From contig NZ_CP108529.1 in NCBI RefSeq assembly GCF_036002945.1, positions 6,567,001-6,631,000 of the forward strand: a stretch of 64,000 nucleotides of DNA, given 5' to 3'. Shown one piece after another: positions 1 to 8,074 of this stretch; the first letter of the stretch is position 1; the number at the start of each line of letters is the position of its first letter. Under the pieces are notes generated by a model. It ran no database searches. It saw only the letters and a program-made list of their open reading frames with translations, and had not been told where the DNA came from. Both the position numbers and the translations under genes were made by a program. The stretch comes from Streptomyces sp. NBC_01224. GTDB lineage: Bacteria; Actinomycetota; Actinomycetes; Streptomycetales; Streptomycetaceae.

Positions 1-146
1 GCGACCCGAGCGGCAATCTGCTCGACACGGTGGTGGTGACGGTCGACGACGTCGGCCCGAAGGCCTCCAAGGACGCTACGGCCCGCAGCAACCGCAAGCT
101 GTCGGGCGACATCAAGGCCGACGTGGGAACCGCCCTGCGGCACTGA
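1..146 (+). CDS. C-terminal fragment of an unidentified protein
   Basis: An open frame enters from the left edge (codons from position 3) and stops at TGA 144-146, leaving 47 codons that end in TALRH. Codon third positions are almost all G or C, as in the neighbours, so the frame is likely real. The visible part is polar, with alternating acidic and basic residues, and shows no motif I recognise. The rest of the gene lies outside the window, so no function is offered. It converges on the XRE regulator 60 bases downstream. Confidence 0.5.
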   Translation, partial: DPSGNLLDTVVVTVDDVGPKASKDATARSNRKLSGDIKADVGTALRH

Positions 147-206
147 TCGCGGATCGCGCCACAACCGCCTACATTTCATGGCTGGTTTCCCTGCCGGGCA
201 GCCCTG

Positions 207-1109
207 TCAGTAGTGGCTGTTCCGCTGCTCTGATGAGGCCGGCCTCCGAAGCGCGTACCACGGCGGCGTCTGCACCCGGTGAGGCCGGCAGGAAAGCGCC
301 GTCAGTTTGTTCTCGGTGCCGGTGCCGGGTTGCGGGATCTCGAGAATGATCCGCTGATCCGAGCAGTCGTCGACAATGAGCGCGCTCTCCTCCAGCACCA
401 TACGACCGACGAAAGGATGGCGCACTTCCCGAGCGGTGGCATGGTGCCTTTCGATTTCGTGCTGCTGCCACCAATTGTGGAATTCCGGGCTGTTCCGGCT
501 CAGTTCGCTGACCAGTGTGGTGAACCACGGTTCGTGGACGTACAAACCGGTGGCCGCGCGGAACTTGGCCAGTACGGATCGGGCGCTCGGCTCCCAGTTC
601 TGAATCAGTTCACCCATATAGCCGCCGAAGAACAGCCACAGCATGTGCCGGTGTTCAGGGGGGATTTTTGTGAGATCACCGTAGACATCGGTTCTTGCCT
701 GGTTCCAGGCAAGAATATTGAATCGGGGACCGAGAACGAATGCCGGATGCGGATGCTGGCTGTCCAGAATGCGTTGGAGAGCCGGAGACACACCGTCCGC
801 GGGAACGCTCGCGCTGGAACGGGCGTCACTGTTCGCCAAGGCCAGGAGATAGTCGCGCTCATCGGCGCTGAGGCGAAGAGCTTCGGCCAACGAATTGAGG
901 ACCTGGTCGGAGACCCGGATGTTACGGGCCTGTTCGAGGCGGGCGTACCAGCAGGCGCTGATCCCCGCAAGGTCGGCGACGTCTTCCCGCCGCAGGCCGG
1001 GGGTTCGCCGTGATGCTCGTGACGGAAGGCCGACCTCTTCCGGCTGAAGGGCCAGCCGTCGTGTTCTGAGGAAGTCCGCGAGCTCTGCTCGCCGTTGGTC
1101 GTAATTCAT
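207..1109 (-). CDS. XRE-family regulator with MmyB-like ligand-binding domain
   Basis: This is a 300-residue DNA-binding protein. An N-terminal helix-turn-helix (about residues 33-92) carries the family hallmark RRTPGLRREDVADLAG followed by a WYARLEQ recognition segment. Residues about 105-270 match the MmyB-like domain of actinobacterial regulators, with the typical FNILAWNQ and WFGG/FFGG-type segments. These proteins usually repress or activate a neighbouring enzyme gene, and no such partner is adjacent here. The last 27 or so residues (from CRPHRV) do not look like the family and may be a read-through tail after a small frame change. ATG 1109 follows GAGGGAA about six bases upstream. A palindrome 43 bases upstream of the start could be its own operator. 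The regulator class is secure; the target and ligand are unknown. Confidence 0.9.
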   Translation of the reverse strand: MNYDQRRAELADFLRTRRLALQPEEVGLPSRASRRTPGLRREDVADLAGISACWYARLEQARNIRVSDQVLNSLAEALRLSADERDYLLALANSDARSSASVPADGVSPALQRILDSQHPHPAFVLGPRFNILAWNQARTDVYGDLTKIPPEHRHMLWLFFGGYMGELIQNWEPSARSVLAKFRAATGLYVHEPWFTTLVSELSRNSPEFHNWWQQHEIERHHATAREVRHPFVGRMVLEESALIVDDCSDQRIILEIPQPGTGTENKLTALSCRPHRVQTPPWYALRRPASSEQRNSHY

Positions 1110-1151
1110 CCGTTGTTCCCTCTGCTGGGCGACTGTTGCGGATGGTTATTA

Positions 1152-1172
1152 CCTGGGACCTCTACTCCCAGG
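1152..1172. promoter_or_regulatory. Inverted repeat, candidate autoregulatory operator
   Basis: CCTGGGA and TCCCAGG form a perfect 7-bp inverted repeat with a 7-base spacer, about 43-63 bases upstream of the XRE regulator start. Arm size and position suit a dimeric helix-turn-helix protein. That this regulator is the one that binds is inference. Confidence 0.4.
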
Positions 1173-1325
1173 ATAGTCGGTTTCCGGATGCGCGCTCTGC
1201 GACGCGTGTGGCTGCTGCTGGAAGGGCGTCGAACGGCGAGCAAGCCCTGTTACCGGCTCCGGACGGATGACCGGGGCTACACCCGGGCTGCACCGGATCA
1301 CCATCGCCTGTGTGCTGCAATGCCG

Positions 1326-1366
1326 CAGGGCCCGGCGCCGCGACGTGGTCGCAGCACCGGGCCCTG
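1326..1366. terminator. Second hairpin downstream of the secreted-protein gene
   Basis: CAGGGCCCGG (1326-1335) pairs perfectly with CCGGGCCCTG (1357-1366), with partial pairing inside the loop. It may act in tandem with the hairpin at 1387-1416. No T-tract follows, as is common in Streptomyces. Confidence 0.45.
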
Positions 1367-1386
1367 TTACGTCCGGCCACACCACA

Positions 1387-1416
1387 AAGGGTCCGGCAGC
1401 GAGCTGCCGGACCCTT
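1387..1416 (-). terminator. Rho-independent-type hairpin after the secreted-protein gene
   Basis: A perfect 13-bp stem (1387-1399 with 1404-1416) closes a CGAG loop, starting 14 bases after the stop codon of the minus-strand gene at 1431. Position and stability fit a terminator. Confidence 0.7.
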
Positions 1417-1430
1417 CACGCGGGGTTGAG

Positions 1431-2186
1431 TTAGCGGTTCCCTCGCCCTTCTCCGCGGTTGCCCTGCCCATGATGCTTCTTACCCTGCTCTTGCTTCTGG
1501 CTCTGGCCTGTTTGGGCCTGGCTCTGGCCCGTTTGGGCCTGGCCTACCGGGAGTCCCGACCGAAGCTGCGCAAGCATGGCCGAGCAGCCGACGGTGGCTG
1601 CCACCTTGTTGTTGAATGCGGTGGCGTAATCCGCCCGGAAGGCCGCGCTCTTGTCGGCGTTGTTCTTGAACAGGTCGATCTTCTGCCTGCACGTTGCGTC
1701 GCCGTCGTTCTCCCCGGCGGCGAGCGCCTGCTCCCGATCGGCGGCTGTGCCCGGAACCTGTGTGCCGGTTCCCGGAGGAACCGTTGTGCCCGTTGTTGTG
1801 GGCGGCTTGACAAGGTTCAGGCAACCCTGTTGGTTCGCACCCTCTTGGGCTGTAACGGTTTCGTCGGCCTTGACCACTGCCACTGCGCCGACCGCTCCAG
1901 CGCCGTCAGCTGTCGCAGTCGTGATCGGGCGTTTCCCGCTGAAGAAGGTGACCACTTGCCCAGCGGTGAAGCCGGCGCCCTTTATGGTCGCGCTCTCATT
2001 CGGGTCTTCGATTCCAGAAACCGAACAGGAGGCTGTCGGAGCGATCGAAGGGTGTGAAGCGGCCCCCGATGCTGCACTCTTGCCAGGAGTTGCGGCGTGC
2101 GCCTCGGCGGAGATTGCTGGTGCCAGCGCGAGTGACGCACCCAGCGGGACACCGACCAGGGCGAGAATTCGCTTCTTTCCTTGCAT
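1431..2186 (-). CDS. Secreted protein of unknown function with C-terminal Gln-rich repeats
   Basis: A 251-residue product is predicted. I start it at ATG 2186 because AAAGGGG lies seven bases upstream; an in-frame ATG at 2231 lacks this. The N-terminus is a Sec signal peptide (basic MQGKKR, hydrophobic stretch, cleavage probably after AEAHA at about residue 31). The mature part has four cysteines (in the segments TASCSVSG, QQGCLNL, DATCRQK and TVGCSAM), which may form two disulfides. A Thr/Pro-rich stretch occupies the middle. Near the C-terminus AQTGQSQ is repeated, followed by a basic, Gln/Gly/His-rich tail. I do not recognise a family. The secretion call rests on the signal peptide. The gene stands alone with its own terminator. 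Confidence 0.75.
   Translation of the reverse strand: MQGKKRILALVGVPLGASLALAPAISAEAHAATPGKSAASGAASHPSIAPTASCSVSGIEDPNESATIKGAGFTAGQVVTFFSGKRPITTATADGAGAVGAVAVVKADETVTAQEGANQQGCLNLVKPPTTTGTTVPPGTGTQVPGTAADREQALAAGENDGDATCRQKIDLFKNNADKSAAFRADYATAFNNKVAATVGCSAMLAQLRSGLPVGQAQTGQSQAQTGQSQKQEQGKKHHGQGNRGEGRGNR
1501..1542. repeat. Two 21-bp tandem repeats inside the secreted-protein gene
   Basis: Two adjacent 21-bp units (1501-1521 and 1522-1542) differ at one base and encode AQTGQSQ-type heptads on the minus strand. Partial copies flank them. The in-frame unit length would let copy number change without breaking the gene. Confidence 0.7.
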
Positions 2187-2668
2187 GAGATTCCCCTTTG
2201 TGATGGGTCCGAGCAAGAAAAAGCGTTGCATGAGGGCTGATGCGCAACAAGAGACCGCTCATCCTAGGAGTGGCAGTGTCAGGTTTATCCCGTGCAGGTT
2301 GCGAATTCGGGGGTGACGTATTACTCGTCCAGGAAGAATGGGGCGGTCAATTCCGTTCCCCCATCCAGTGGGGTGACGCCTGGTCAGCCAACGCGCGGGG
2401 CGCGTTCGCGTCCTGTGCTCCCCGACACCGCAGCCATGCACAGGAGTTCGGGTTCACCGGCGGAGGGCGCGGCCTTCGATGCCATGGCCGAATTCGGCGA
2501 GCATCGGCCTGGCGGATCAAAGAAGAACAGGCCGGGACAGATCCCGGCCTGTTCTCGTTCACCGTCACGGTGCGGCTCGCCCGGCTGAAGGCCGGCGGCC
2601 AGGCCGCAGCGGACGCGACCACGCTGGACGCCGCCCGCCGCGGGGCCCAGCGAGGCCGACCCAGCGGC
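2187..2668. other. Intergenic region between the secreted protein and glnA
   Basis: These 482 bases hold no open frame with convincing codon use. The left end must contain the promoter of the secreted-protein gene, and 2525-2554 is the glnA terminator. The base composition between is less G+C-rich than the genes. I see no RNA gene or mobile-element remnant. Confidence 0.55.
2525..2554 (-). terminator. Terminator downstream of glnA
   Basis: A perfect 13-bp stem (2525-2537 with 2542-2554) closes a CAGA loop. On the minus strand it is followed by TTCTTTG, a weak T-rich run. It lies 114 bases past the glnA stop codon. Confidence 0.7.
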
Positions 2669-4078
2669 TTAGATGTCGAAGTACAGCTCGAACTCGTGCG
2701 GGTGCGGACGCAGCTGGATCGGGGCGATCTCGTTGGTGCGCTTGAAATCGATCCACGTCTCGATCAGGTCGGACGTGAAGACGCCGCCGGCCTGCAGGTA
2801 CTCGTTGTCCGCCTCCAGCGCGTCCAGGACGGCCGGGAGGGAGGTCGGGACCTGCTGGACGTTCGCGTGCTCCTCGGGAGCCAGCTCGTACAGGTCCTTG
2901 TCGATCGGCTCGGCGGGCTCGATCTTGTTCTTGATGCCGTCGAGGCCGGCCATCAGCAGAGCGGAGAAGGCGAGGTACGGGTTGGACGACGGGTCCGGGG
3001 CGCGGAACTCGACGCGCTTGGCCTTGGGGTTCGAGCCCGTGATCGGGATACGCATGGCGGCCGAGCGGTTGCGCTGCGAGTACACCATGTTGACCGGGGC
3101 CTCGAAGCCGGGGACCAGGCGGTGGTACGAGTTCACCGTCGGGTTGGTGAAGGCCAGCAGCGACGGGGCGTGCTTGAGGATGCCGCCGATGTAGTAGCGG
3201 GCGATGTCCGAGAGGCCCGCGTAGCCCTGCTCGTCGTAGAACAGCGGGTCGCCGCCGGCCCACAGGGACTGGTGGACGTGCATGCCCGAGCCGTTGTCGC
3301 CGAAGATCGGCTTCGGCATGAAGGTGGCGGTCTTGCCGTTGCGCCAGGCGACGTTCTTCACGATGTACTTGAAGAGCATCAGGTCGTCGGCCGCGGCGAG
3401 CAGCGTGTTGAACTTGTAGTTGATCTCTGCCTGGCCCGCGGTGCCGACCTCATGGTGCTGGCGCTCGACCTGGAGGCCGTTCTTGTCCAGCTCCAGGGAG
3501 ATCTCGGCACGCAGGTCGGCGAAGTGGTCGACCGGCGGGACCGGGAAGTAGCCGCCCTTGTAGCGGACCTTGTAGCCGCGATTGTTCTCTTCCGACCCGG
3601 TGTTCCAGGCGCCGGCCTCGGAGTCGATGTGGTAGAAGGACTCGTTCGCCGAGGTCTGGAAGCGGACGTTGTCGAACACGTAGAACTCGGCCTCGGGGCC
3701 GAAGTACGCGGTGTCGGCGATGCCGGTGGAGGTGAGGTACGCCTCGGCCTTCTTGGCCACGTTCCGCGGGTCACGGCTGTACTGCTCGCCCGTGATCGGG
3801 TCGTGGATGAAGAAGTTGATGTTGACGGTCTTGTCGCGGCGGAACGGGTCGACACGGGCGGTCGACAGGTCCGCGCGCAGCGCCATGTCGGACTCGTGGA
3901 TGGCCTGGAAGCCGCGGATCGACGAGCCGTCGAAGGCGAGCTCCTCGGTCGGGTCGAAGACTGCCGCCGGGATGGTGAAGTGCTGCATCACACCGGGCAG
4001 GTCGCAGAACCGGACATCGATGAACTTGACGTCTTCGTCGGCGATGTACTTCTTCGCGTCGTCGGCGTTCTGGAACAT
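2669..4078 (-). CDS. glnA: Glutamine synthetase, type I
   Basis: GlnA makes glutamine from glutamate, ammonia and ATP and is the main route of ammonia assimilation; it works as a cytosolic dodecamer. The 469-residue product matches the family's usual length and starts MFQNADDAKKYI at ATG 4078, with AGGAGGAG upstream; the longer open frame to 4147 is not needed. Visible signatures include the metal and glutamate site segments (GPEAEFYVFD, GSGMHVHQSL), the ATP-site arginines (NRSAAMRIP) and the region DKDLYELAP, whose tyrosine aligns with the adenylylated Tyr397 of enteric GSI. Control by adenylylation is therefore likely, as known in Streptomyces. A GlnR box pair lies about 100 bases upstream, which points to nitrogen regulation. 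Function is certain. Confidence 0.98.
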   Translation of the reverse strand: MFQNADDAKKYIADEDVKFIDVRFCDLPGVMQHFTIPAAVFDPTEELAFDGSSIRGFQAIHESDMALRADLSTARVDPFRRDKTVNINFFIHDPITGEQYSRDPRNVAKKAEAYLTSTGIADTAYFGPEAEFYVFDNVRFQTSANESFYHIDSEAGAWNTGSEENNRGYKVRYKGGYFPVPPVDHFADLRAEISLELDKNGLQVERQHHEVGTAGQAEINYKFNTLLAAADDLMLFKYIVKNVAWRNGKTATFMPKPIFGDNGSGMHVHQSLWAGGDPLFYDEQGYAGLSDIARYYIGGILKHAPSLLAFTNPTVNSYHRLVPGFEAPVNMVYSQRNRSAAMRIPITGSNPKAKRVEFRAPDPSSNPYLAFSALLMAGLDGIKNKIEPAEPIDKDLYELAPEEHANVQQVPTSLPAVLDALEADNEYLQAGGVFTSDLIETWIDFKRTNEIAPIQLRPHPHEFELYFDI

Positions 4079-4159
4079 CCAACTCCTCCTACTCCCGGCC
4101 CGGGAGGGACGGGGTTGTAGCTCGTGGTGCGGCCAGTGCGGTGGCACACGCTGGACCCG

Positions 4160-4213
4160 ACCATAGGCAGACCGGATTTCTCAAGCATGACCCATTTGTT
4201 TCGCAGAAGTTAA
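4160..4213 (-). promoter_or_regulatory. GlnR box pair and -10 element of the glnA promoter
   Basis: On the minus strand the order is TTAAC-n6-GAAAC-n6-GTCAT-n6-GAAAT (4213 down to 4176). This is the a-b/a-b spacing of GlnR sites (gTnAc-n6-GaAAc repeated). TATGGT at 4165-4160 is a possible -10 element just downstream. GlnR is the global nitrogen regulator of Streptomyces and is known to act on glnA. The site is seen; binding in this strain is inferred from the family. Confidence 0.8.
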
Positions 4214-4331
4214 CCGAGCCGGGTGCGGGCGGCACCTCGTGGCCGGTTCGGGGCCCTCGTCCCCGCCGGGTGGCAGCCCGCAGCGGCCCCCGCCCGGCAG
4301 GGCGCGCGGGCGGGCGCAGTACCGTGGTCGG

Positions 4332-4799
4332 GTGGACAATAGGCAAGCAATCGGATCGTGGCTCTCCGGGCCGCGCGCGGCCGCCGAGGAGATGGGGGCC
4401 GACTTCGGCCACCGGGGCAAGCGGCTCGGTCTGCCCGAGCACGGGCCGGGATCCGTGGCGCCGCTCGGCCGGCGCTTCGGTGCGCTCTTCATCGACTGGG
4501 TTCTGTGCATGGTGATCGCATACGGGCTGTTCGCTCGCGGTGACCAGCAGACGGCCGGGAACTGGGCGCTCGGCGTCTTTCTCGTGCTGAGTGTGCTCAC
4601 CGTCGGGACCATCGGCTGCACGCCCGGCAAGCGGCTCCTGGGCATCAGGGTCGTCGCCGAGAGCGGCGGTCGGCTCACTTTCGGGCGGGTGATCGTCCGG
4701 AGTTTGCTGCTGTGCCTGGCGATTCCGGCCCTGGTCTGGGACCGCGACGGCCGCGGCCTGCACGACCGGCTGGCCCGCGCTGTTCAGGTGCGTATCTGA
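4332..4799 (+). CDS. RDD-family small membrane protein
   Basis: The 155-residue product starts at GTG 4332 (VDNRQAIGSW), a start that fits the family better than the upstream in-frame ATG/GTG codons. It has three hydrophobic segments (around FGALFIDWVLCMVIAYG, ALGVFLVLSVLTVGTIG and VIVRSLLLCLAIPAL). The RDD signature residues are present: RRFGALFIDW in the first helix, GKRLLGIRV in the middle, and WDRDGRGLHDRLA near the C-terminus. The biochemical role of RDD proteins is unsettled, with ion transport proposed for some. It is divergent from glnA and converges on the DUF4191 gene across a shared hairpin. Confidence 0.88.
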   Translation: MDNRQAIGSWLSGPRAAAEEMGADFGHRGKRLGLPEHGPGSVAPLGRRFGALFIDWVLCMVIAYGLFARGDQQTAGNWALGVFLVLSVLTVGTIGCTPGKRLLGIRVVAESGGRLTFGRVIVRSLLLCLAIPALVWDRDGRGLHDRLARAVQVRI

Positions 4800-4830
4800 G
4801 CCGAGGACGGATACCGCGGACGGTATGAGA

Positions 4831-4873
4831 AGAGGGCGGGTTGCGAACCGAACCGGTTCGCGACCCGCCCTCT
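4831..4873. terminator. Bidirectional hairpin between the RDD and DUF4191 genes
   Basis: AGAGGGCGGGT and ACCCGCCCTCT form an 11-bp outer stem, extended inward by GCGAACC/GGTTCGC after a single mismatch. It sits in the 107-base gap between two convergent genes and probably ends both transcripts. Confidence 0.8.
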
Positions 4874-4906
4874 CCGTGCGTACAGCGGATATGTACGACG
4901 GAAGCG

Positions 4907-5614
4907 TCAGCGCATCTTTCCGCCGCGCGGCATCCGCATGCCCTTCGGCATCGGGCCCTTGGGCAGCGGCATGTTGCTCATCAGGTCGCCCATCGCGCGC
5001 AGCCGGTCATTGGCGGCCGTCACCTGCGGGCCGGTCAGGACGCGCGGCAGCTTCAGCATCTTGGTGCGCACCTTCTTGAGCGGCACCTGGCCCTCGTCGT
5101 TGCCGACGACGATGTCATGCACCGGTACGTCGACCAGGATGCGCGCCATCTTCTTCTTCTCGGCCGCGAGCAACAGCTTCACCCGGTTCGGGTTGCCCTC
5201 GCCGACCAGGACGATGCCCGCCTTGCCCACGGCGCGGTGGACGACGTCCTGGCTGCGGTTCATCGCGACCGCAGGAGTCGTGGTCCAGCCACGGCCCACC
5301 CGGTCCAGCACCGCCGCCGCAGCGCCCGGCTGTCCCTCCATCTGCCCGAAGGCCGCGCGCTCGGCACGCCGTCCGAAGACGATCGCCATCGCGAGGAGGG
5401 CCAGCACGAAGCCCAGGATGCCCAGGTAGATCGGGTGGCCGATCAGAAAACCGACCGCGAGGAGGACACCGAAGGTGACGATTCCCACACCCGCGACGAC
5501 AAGACCGATCTTGGAGTCGGTCCGCCGGGTCATCTTGTAGGTCAGGGCGATCTGCTTGAGTCGCCCCGCGTTCTCGGCGCTGTCCGCGCCTTCAGTGTTT
5601 GCCTTCCTCGCCAT
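4907..5614 (-). CDS. DUF4191 membrane protein
   Basis: The 235-residue product matches the actinobacterial DUF4191 family over its full length. Residues about 1-35 are cytosolic and polar. Two transmembrane helices follow (IGLVVAGVGIVTFGVLLAV and YLGILGFVLALLAMAIVF). A conserved soluble domain begins at RRAERAAFGQMEGQPGAAA and ends in a Met/Pro/Lys-rich tail. The function is unknown. The family is regularly found next to lipA, and here only 19 bases separate it from the small protein upstream, so the three genes may share transcription. Confidence 0.9.
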   Translation of the reverse strand: MARKANTEGADSAENAGRLKQIALTYKMTRRTDSKIGLVVAGVGIVTFGVLLAVGFLIGHPIYLGILGFVLALLAMAIVFGRRAERAAFGQMEGQPGAAAAVLDRVGRGWTTTPAVAMNRSQDVVHRAVGKAGIVLVGEGNPNRVKLLLAAEKKKMARILVDVPVHDIVVGNDEGQVPLKKVRTKMLKLPRVLTGPQVTAANDRLRAMGDLMSNMPLPKGPMPKGMRMPRGGKMR

Positions 5615-5633
5615 GTACGGAAGTTTACGTGGC

Positions 5634-5834
5634 TCAGGAACGGTGGTCGGCCGCGGCCTCCAGTACGTACTCGGCCTCGACCCGGTCCTTGGCCCGGCGC
5701 CGGTCCTCCAGGACGGCTGTCCAGGCGTTGCGGCGGGCGGTGCGCTGGCCGCTGCTCAGCAGCAGCGACTCGACGGCACGGAGAGCATCGGTGACGGAAG
5801 GGATGGCGGTGGCGCGTACCGGCACGGCCTGCAT
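5634..5834 (-). CDS. Small conserved protein, 66 residues
   Basis: This short frame has strong Streptomyces codon bias (nearly every third base G or C) and GAGGAG nine bases before ATG 5834, so it is very probably expressed. The product is mostly helical, with an Arg-rich central stretch (RTARRNAW ... DRRRAKDRVEAEYVLEAA) and no membrane segment. From memory, a protein of this size occupies the same slot between DUF4191 and lipA in S. coelicolor. I cannot assign a function. It is the first gene of a possible two-gene unit with the DUF4191 gene. Confidence 0.75.
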   Translation of the reverse strand: MQAVPVRATAIPSVTDALRAVESLLLSSGQRTARRNAWTAVLEDRRRAKDRVEAEYVLEAAADHRS

Positions 5835-6163
5835 CGTGGAAATCTCCTCGGAGCGGATGTGCGGACTGAGTTGCGTGGACTCAGCTGCCCGGGCCGATCT
5901 GCCCGGGACTGCGTTGCGCGAAGTGGGTGGAGTGCGCTGGGTGCGGGAAGCAGGGGTGGCAGCGGCCCGCAGAGTCGCTGCGCCGTTGCACCCAGCGTCA
6001 CTGCTCGGTGTTACCAGCGCATGACCGGTCGGTCAAACACCAATGAAACCTTGATATGGGCGTAGCGCACGCCGACGCGGCCCATACGCGCCCCAGACCT
6101 GCGGGGAGCGTATGGGCCGCGTCGAGTCAGCTATTACCGCTCGGTAGCTTCTTGTGCCCGAAT
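5835..6163. other. Intergenic region between the small conserved gene and lipA
   Basis: These 329 bases contain the promoter zone of the small gene and the lipA terminator (6074-6123). TGACC-n4-GGTCA at 6022-6035 is a short inverted repeat of the kind bound by TetR proteins, but its distance from any start makes it weak. No coding potential is seen. Confidence 0.5.
6074..6123 (-). terminator. Terminator downstream of lipA
   Basis: A perfect 16-bp stem (6074-6089 with 6108-6123) encloses a second short CCCC/GGGG pairing. It begins 40 bases after the lipA stop codon. Confidence 0.8.
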
Positions 6164-7129
6164 TCACACAGCGGGCGCCGCTGCGACGGCGCCGCGCCGC
6201 TCGATCGCCTGCTGGAAAAGACGGCCCGCACGGTACGAGGAACGGACCAGCGGCCCGGACATCACGCCGGAGTAGCCGATCTCGTCGGCCTCCTCCTTCA
6301 GCTCCACGAACTCCTGCGGCTTCACCCAGCGCTCGACCGGGTGGTGGCGCACGGACGGCCGCAGGTACTGCGTGATCGTGATGAGCTCGCAACCCGCGTC
6401 GTACAGATCCTGGAGCGCCTCGCTGACTTCCTCGCGCGTCTCGCCCATGCCGAGGATCAGGTTGGACTTGGTCACCAGGCCGGCCTCGCGGGCCCGCGTG
6501 ATGACTTCCAGGGAGCGCTCGTAACGGAAACCGGGGCGGATCCGCTTGAAGATCCGCGGCACCGTCTCGACGTTGTGGGCGAGCACCTCGGGGCGTGAGG
6601 AGAAGACCTCGGCGAGCTGCTCGGGCACCGCGTTGAAGTCGGGGATCAGCAGCTCGACCTTGGTGCGGCCGGTCTCCCGGTCCGCGGTCAGCGTGTGGAT
6701 CTGGCGCACGGTCTCGGCGTACAGCCATGCACCGCCGTCCTCCAGGTCGTCGCGAGCGACGCCGGTGATGGTGGCGTAGTTCAGGTCCATCGTGACGACG
6801 GACTCGCCGACCCTGCGGGGCTCGTCCCGGTCCAGCGCCTGCGGCTTGCCCGTGTCGATCTGGCAGAAGTCGCAGCGCCGGGTGCACTGGTCGCCGCCGA
6901 TGAGGAACGTGGCCTCGCGGTCCTCCCAGCACTCGAAGATGTTGGGGCAGCCGGCCTCCTGGCACACCGTGTGCAGACCCTCGCTCTTCACGAGCTTCTG
7001 CAGCTGGTTGTACTCGGGACCCATCTTCGCCCGGGTTTTGATCCACTCGGGCTTGCGCTCGATGGGGGTCTGGCTGTTCCGGACCTCAAGGCGCAGCATC
7101 TTGCGCCCGTCGGGTGCGACAGCGGACAC
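6164..7129 (-). CDS. lipA: Lipoyl synthase
   Basis: LipA inserts two sulfurs into octanoyl groups carried on E2 and GcvH proteins, making the lipoyl cofactor. The 321-residue product starts at GTG 7129 (VSAVAPDGRKML) with AAGGGGAG seven bases before it; an in-frame ATG at 7198 is too far upstream. Both iron-sulfur clusters are supported. The auxiliary cluster motif CQEAGCPNIFEC (CX4CX5C) lies near residue 60-75, and the radical-SAM motif CTRRCDFC (CX3CX2C) follows near residue 90. The terminal RSSY segment, which supplies a serine ligand to the auxiliary cluster, is also present. LipB lies 132 bases upstream on the same strand, and the lipoylated E2 and Lpd genes are in the same window. Confidence 0.98.
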   Translation of the reverse strand: MSAVAPDGRKMLRLEVRNSQTPIERKPEWIKTRAKMGPEYNQLQKLVKSEGLHTVCQEAGCPNIFECWEDREATFLIGGDQCTRRCDFCQIDTGKPQALDRDEPRRVGESVVTMDLNYATITGVARDDLEDGGAWLYAETVRQIHTLTADRETGRTKVELLIPDFNAVPEQLAEVFSSRPEVLAHNVETVPRIFKRIRPGFRYERSLEVITRAREAGLVTKSNLILGMGETREEVSEALQDLYDAGCELITITQYLRPSVRHHPVERWVKPQEFVELKEEADEIGYSGVMSGPLVRSSYRAGRLFQQAIERRGAVAAAPAV

Positions 7130-7261
7130 TCCGGCACTCCCCTTTGCTTTCACTGCATTGGATTCTTCGGCGAACACCAGGGTACGCCCGTGGTTCAAAC
7201 GGCTTTACGTCTGGCCAACCTGTGGCCGGCAGGGCCTATTCCCTGCCGGGCATCCAGGCTG

Positions 7262-8074
7262 TCATGCCGTGGCCACGGCATCCGCCGGGCGCTCGATGGT
7301 GCGCGGCGCGAGCTGCGCGTTCTCCAGGACGTCCTTGAGGTGCTTCTCGGCGACGGGGAGCACGTCCGCGATGGTGATGTCACGGCCCAGTTCGTACGCG
7401 AGTGACGTGACGCCCGCGTCCCGGATGCCGCACGGCACGATGCGGTCGAACCAGGTGTTGTCCGGGTTCACATTGAGCGCGAAGCCGTGCATGGTCACGC
7501 CCTTGGCCACCCGGATGCCGATCGCGGCCAGCTTGCGGTCCTCGCGGCGCTGCCCGGCGTTGGACGGGGCGTACTCGGGGCCGTTCAGCCGCGGATCGAA
7601 TTCCTCGTCCTGCAGCCGCGGGTCGAAGTCGAGGGAGAGGCCGCCGATCGACGGACGGTCCTCGACAGGGTCGCCGAGGACCCAGACCCCGCTGCGGCCC
7701 TCGACCCGGGAGGTCTCCAGCCCGAATTCGGCAGCGGTACGGATCAGCGCGTCCTCCAGCCGGCGGACATGCGCGACGACATCCACCGGGCGGGGCAGCT
7801 TCTGGATCGGGTAGCCGACCAGCTGTCCGGGACCGTGCCAGGTGATCTTCCCGCCGCGGTCCACATCGATGACCGGGGTGCCGTCCAGCGGGCGCTCACT
7901 GTCGGTCGTGCGCCGCCCCGCCGTGTAGACGGGCGGGTGTTCCAGCAGCAGACAGGTGTCCGGGACGGTGTCCTCGAATCTGGCCGCGTGCACCTCGCGC
8001 TGCTTCTGCCAGGCCTCCTGGTAGTCGACGGCTTCCTCGCCGAATCCCAGCCGGACGAACCGAAGCTCAGTCAC
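7262..8074 (-). CDS. lipB: Lipoyl(octanoyl) transferase
   Basis: LipB moves an octanoyl group from acyl carrier protein to the lipoyl domain lysine, the step before LipA. The 270-residue product starts at GTG 8074 (VTELRFVRLG), with AGGGAGG seven bases upstream; the longer open frame to 8215 has no such site. Family signatures include RGGKITWHGPGQLVGYPI, the lysine in KLAAIGIRVAKGVTMHGFAL, and the catalytic cysteine in RIVPCGI. A segment of about 25 residues rich in Asp and Arg (around DPRLQDEEFDPRLNGPEY) lies in the middle and appears to be an actinobacterial insertion. The gene is divergent from the large regulator at 8334. Confidence 0.97.
   Translation of the reverse strand: MTELRFVRLGFGEEAVDYQEAWQKQREVHAARFEDTVPDTCLLLEHPPVYTAGRRTTDSERPLDGTPVIDVDRGGKITWHGPGQLVGYPIQKLPRPVDVVAHVRRLEDALIRTAAEFGLETSRVEGRSGVWVLGDPVEDRPSIGGLSLDFDPRLQDEEFDPRLNGPEYAPSNAGQRREDRKLAAIGIRVAKGVTMHGFALNVNPDNTWFDRIVPCGIRDAGVTSLAYELGRDITIADVLPVAEKHLKDVLENAQLAPRTIERPADAVATA

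Larger units (their letters stand above)
1110..1430. other. Intergenic region upstream of the XRE regulator
   Basis: These 321 bases hold no convincing gene. The left end contains the regulator's promoter zone with a perfect inverted repeat at 1152-1172. The right half holds two strong hairpins (1326-1366 and 1387-1416) that probably end transcription of the secreted-protein gene on the minus strand. Nothing else stands out in the middle part. Confidence 0.6.
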
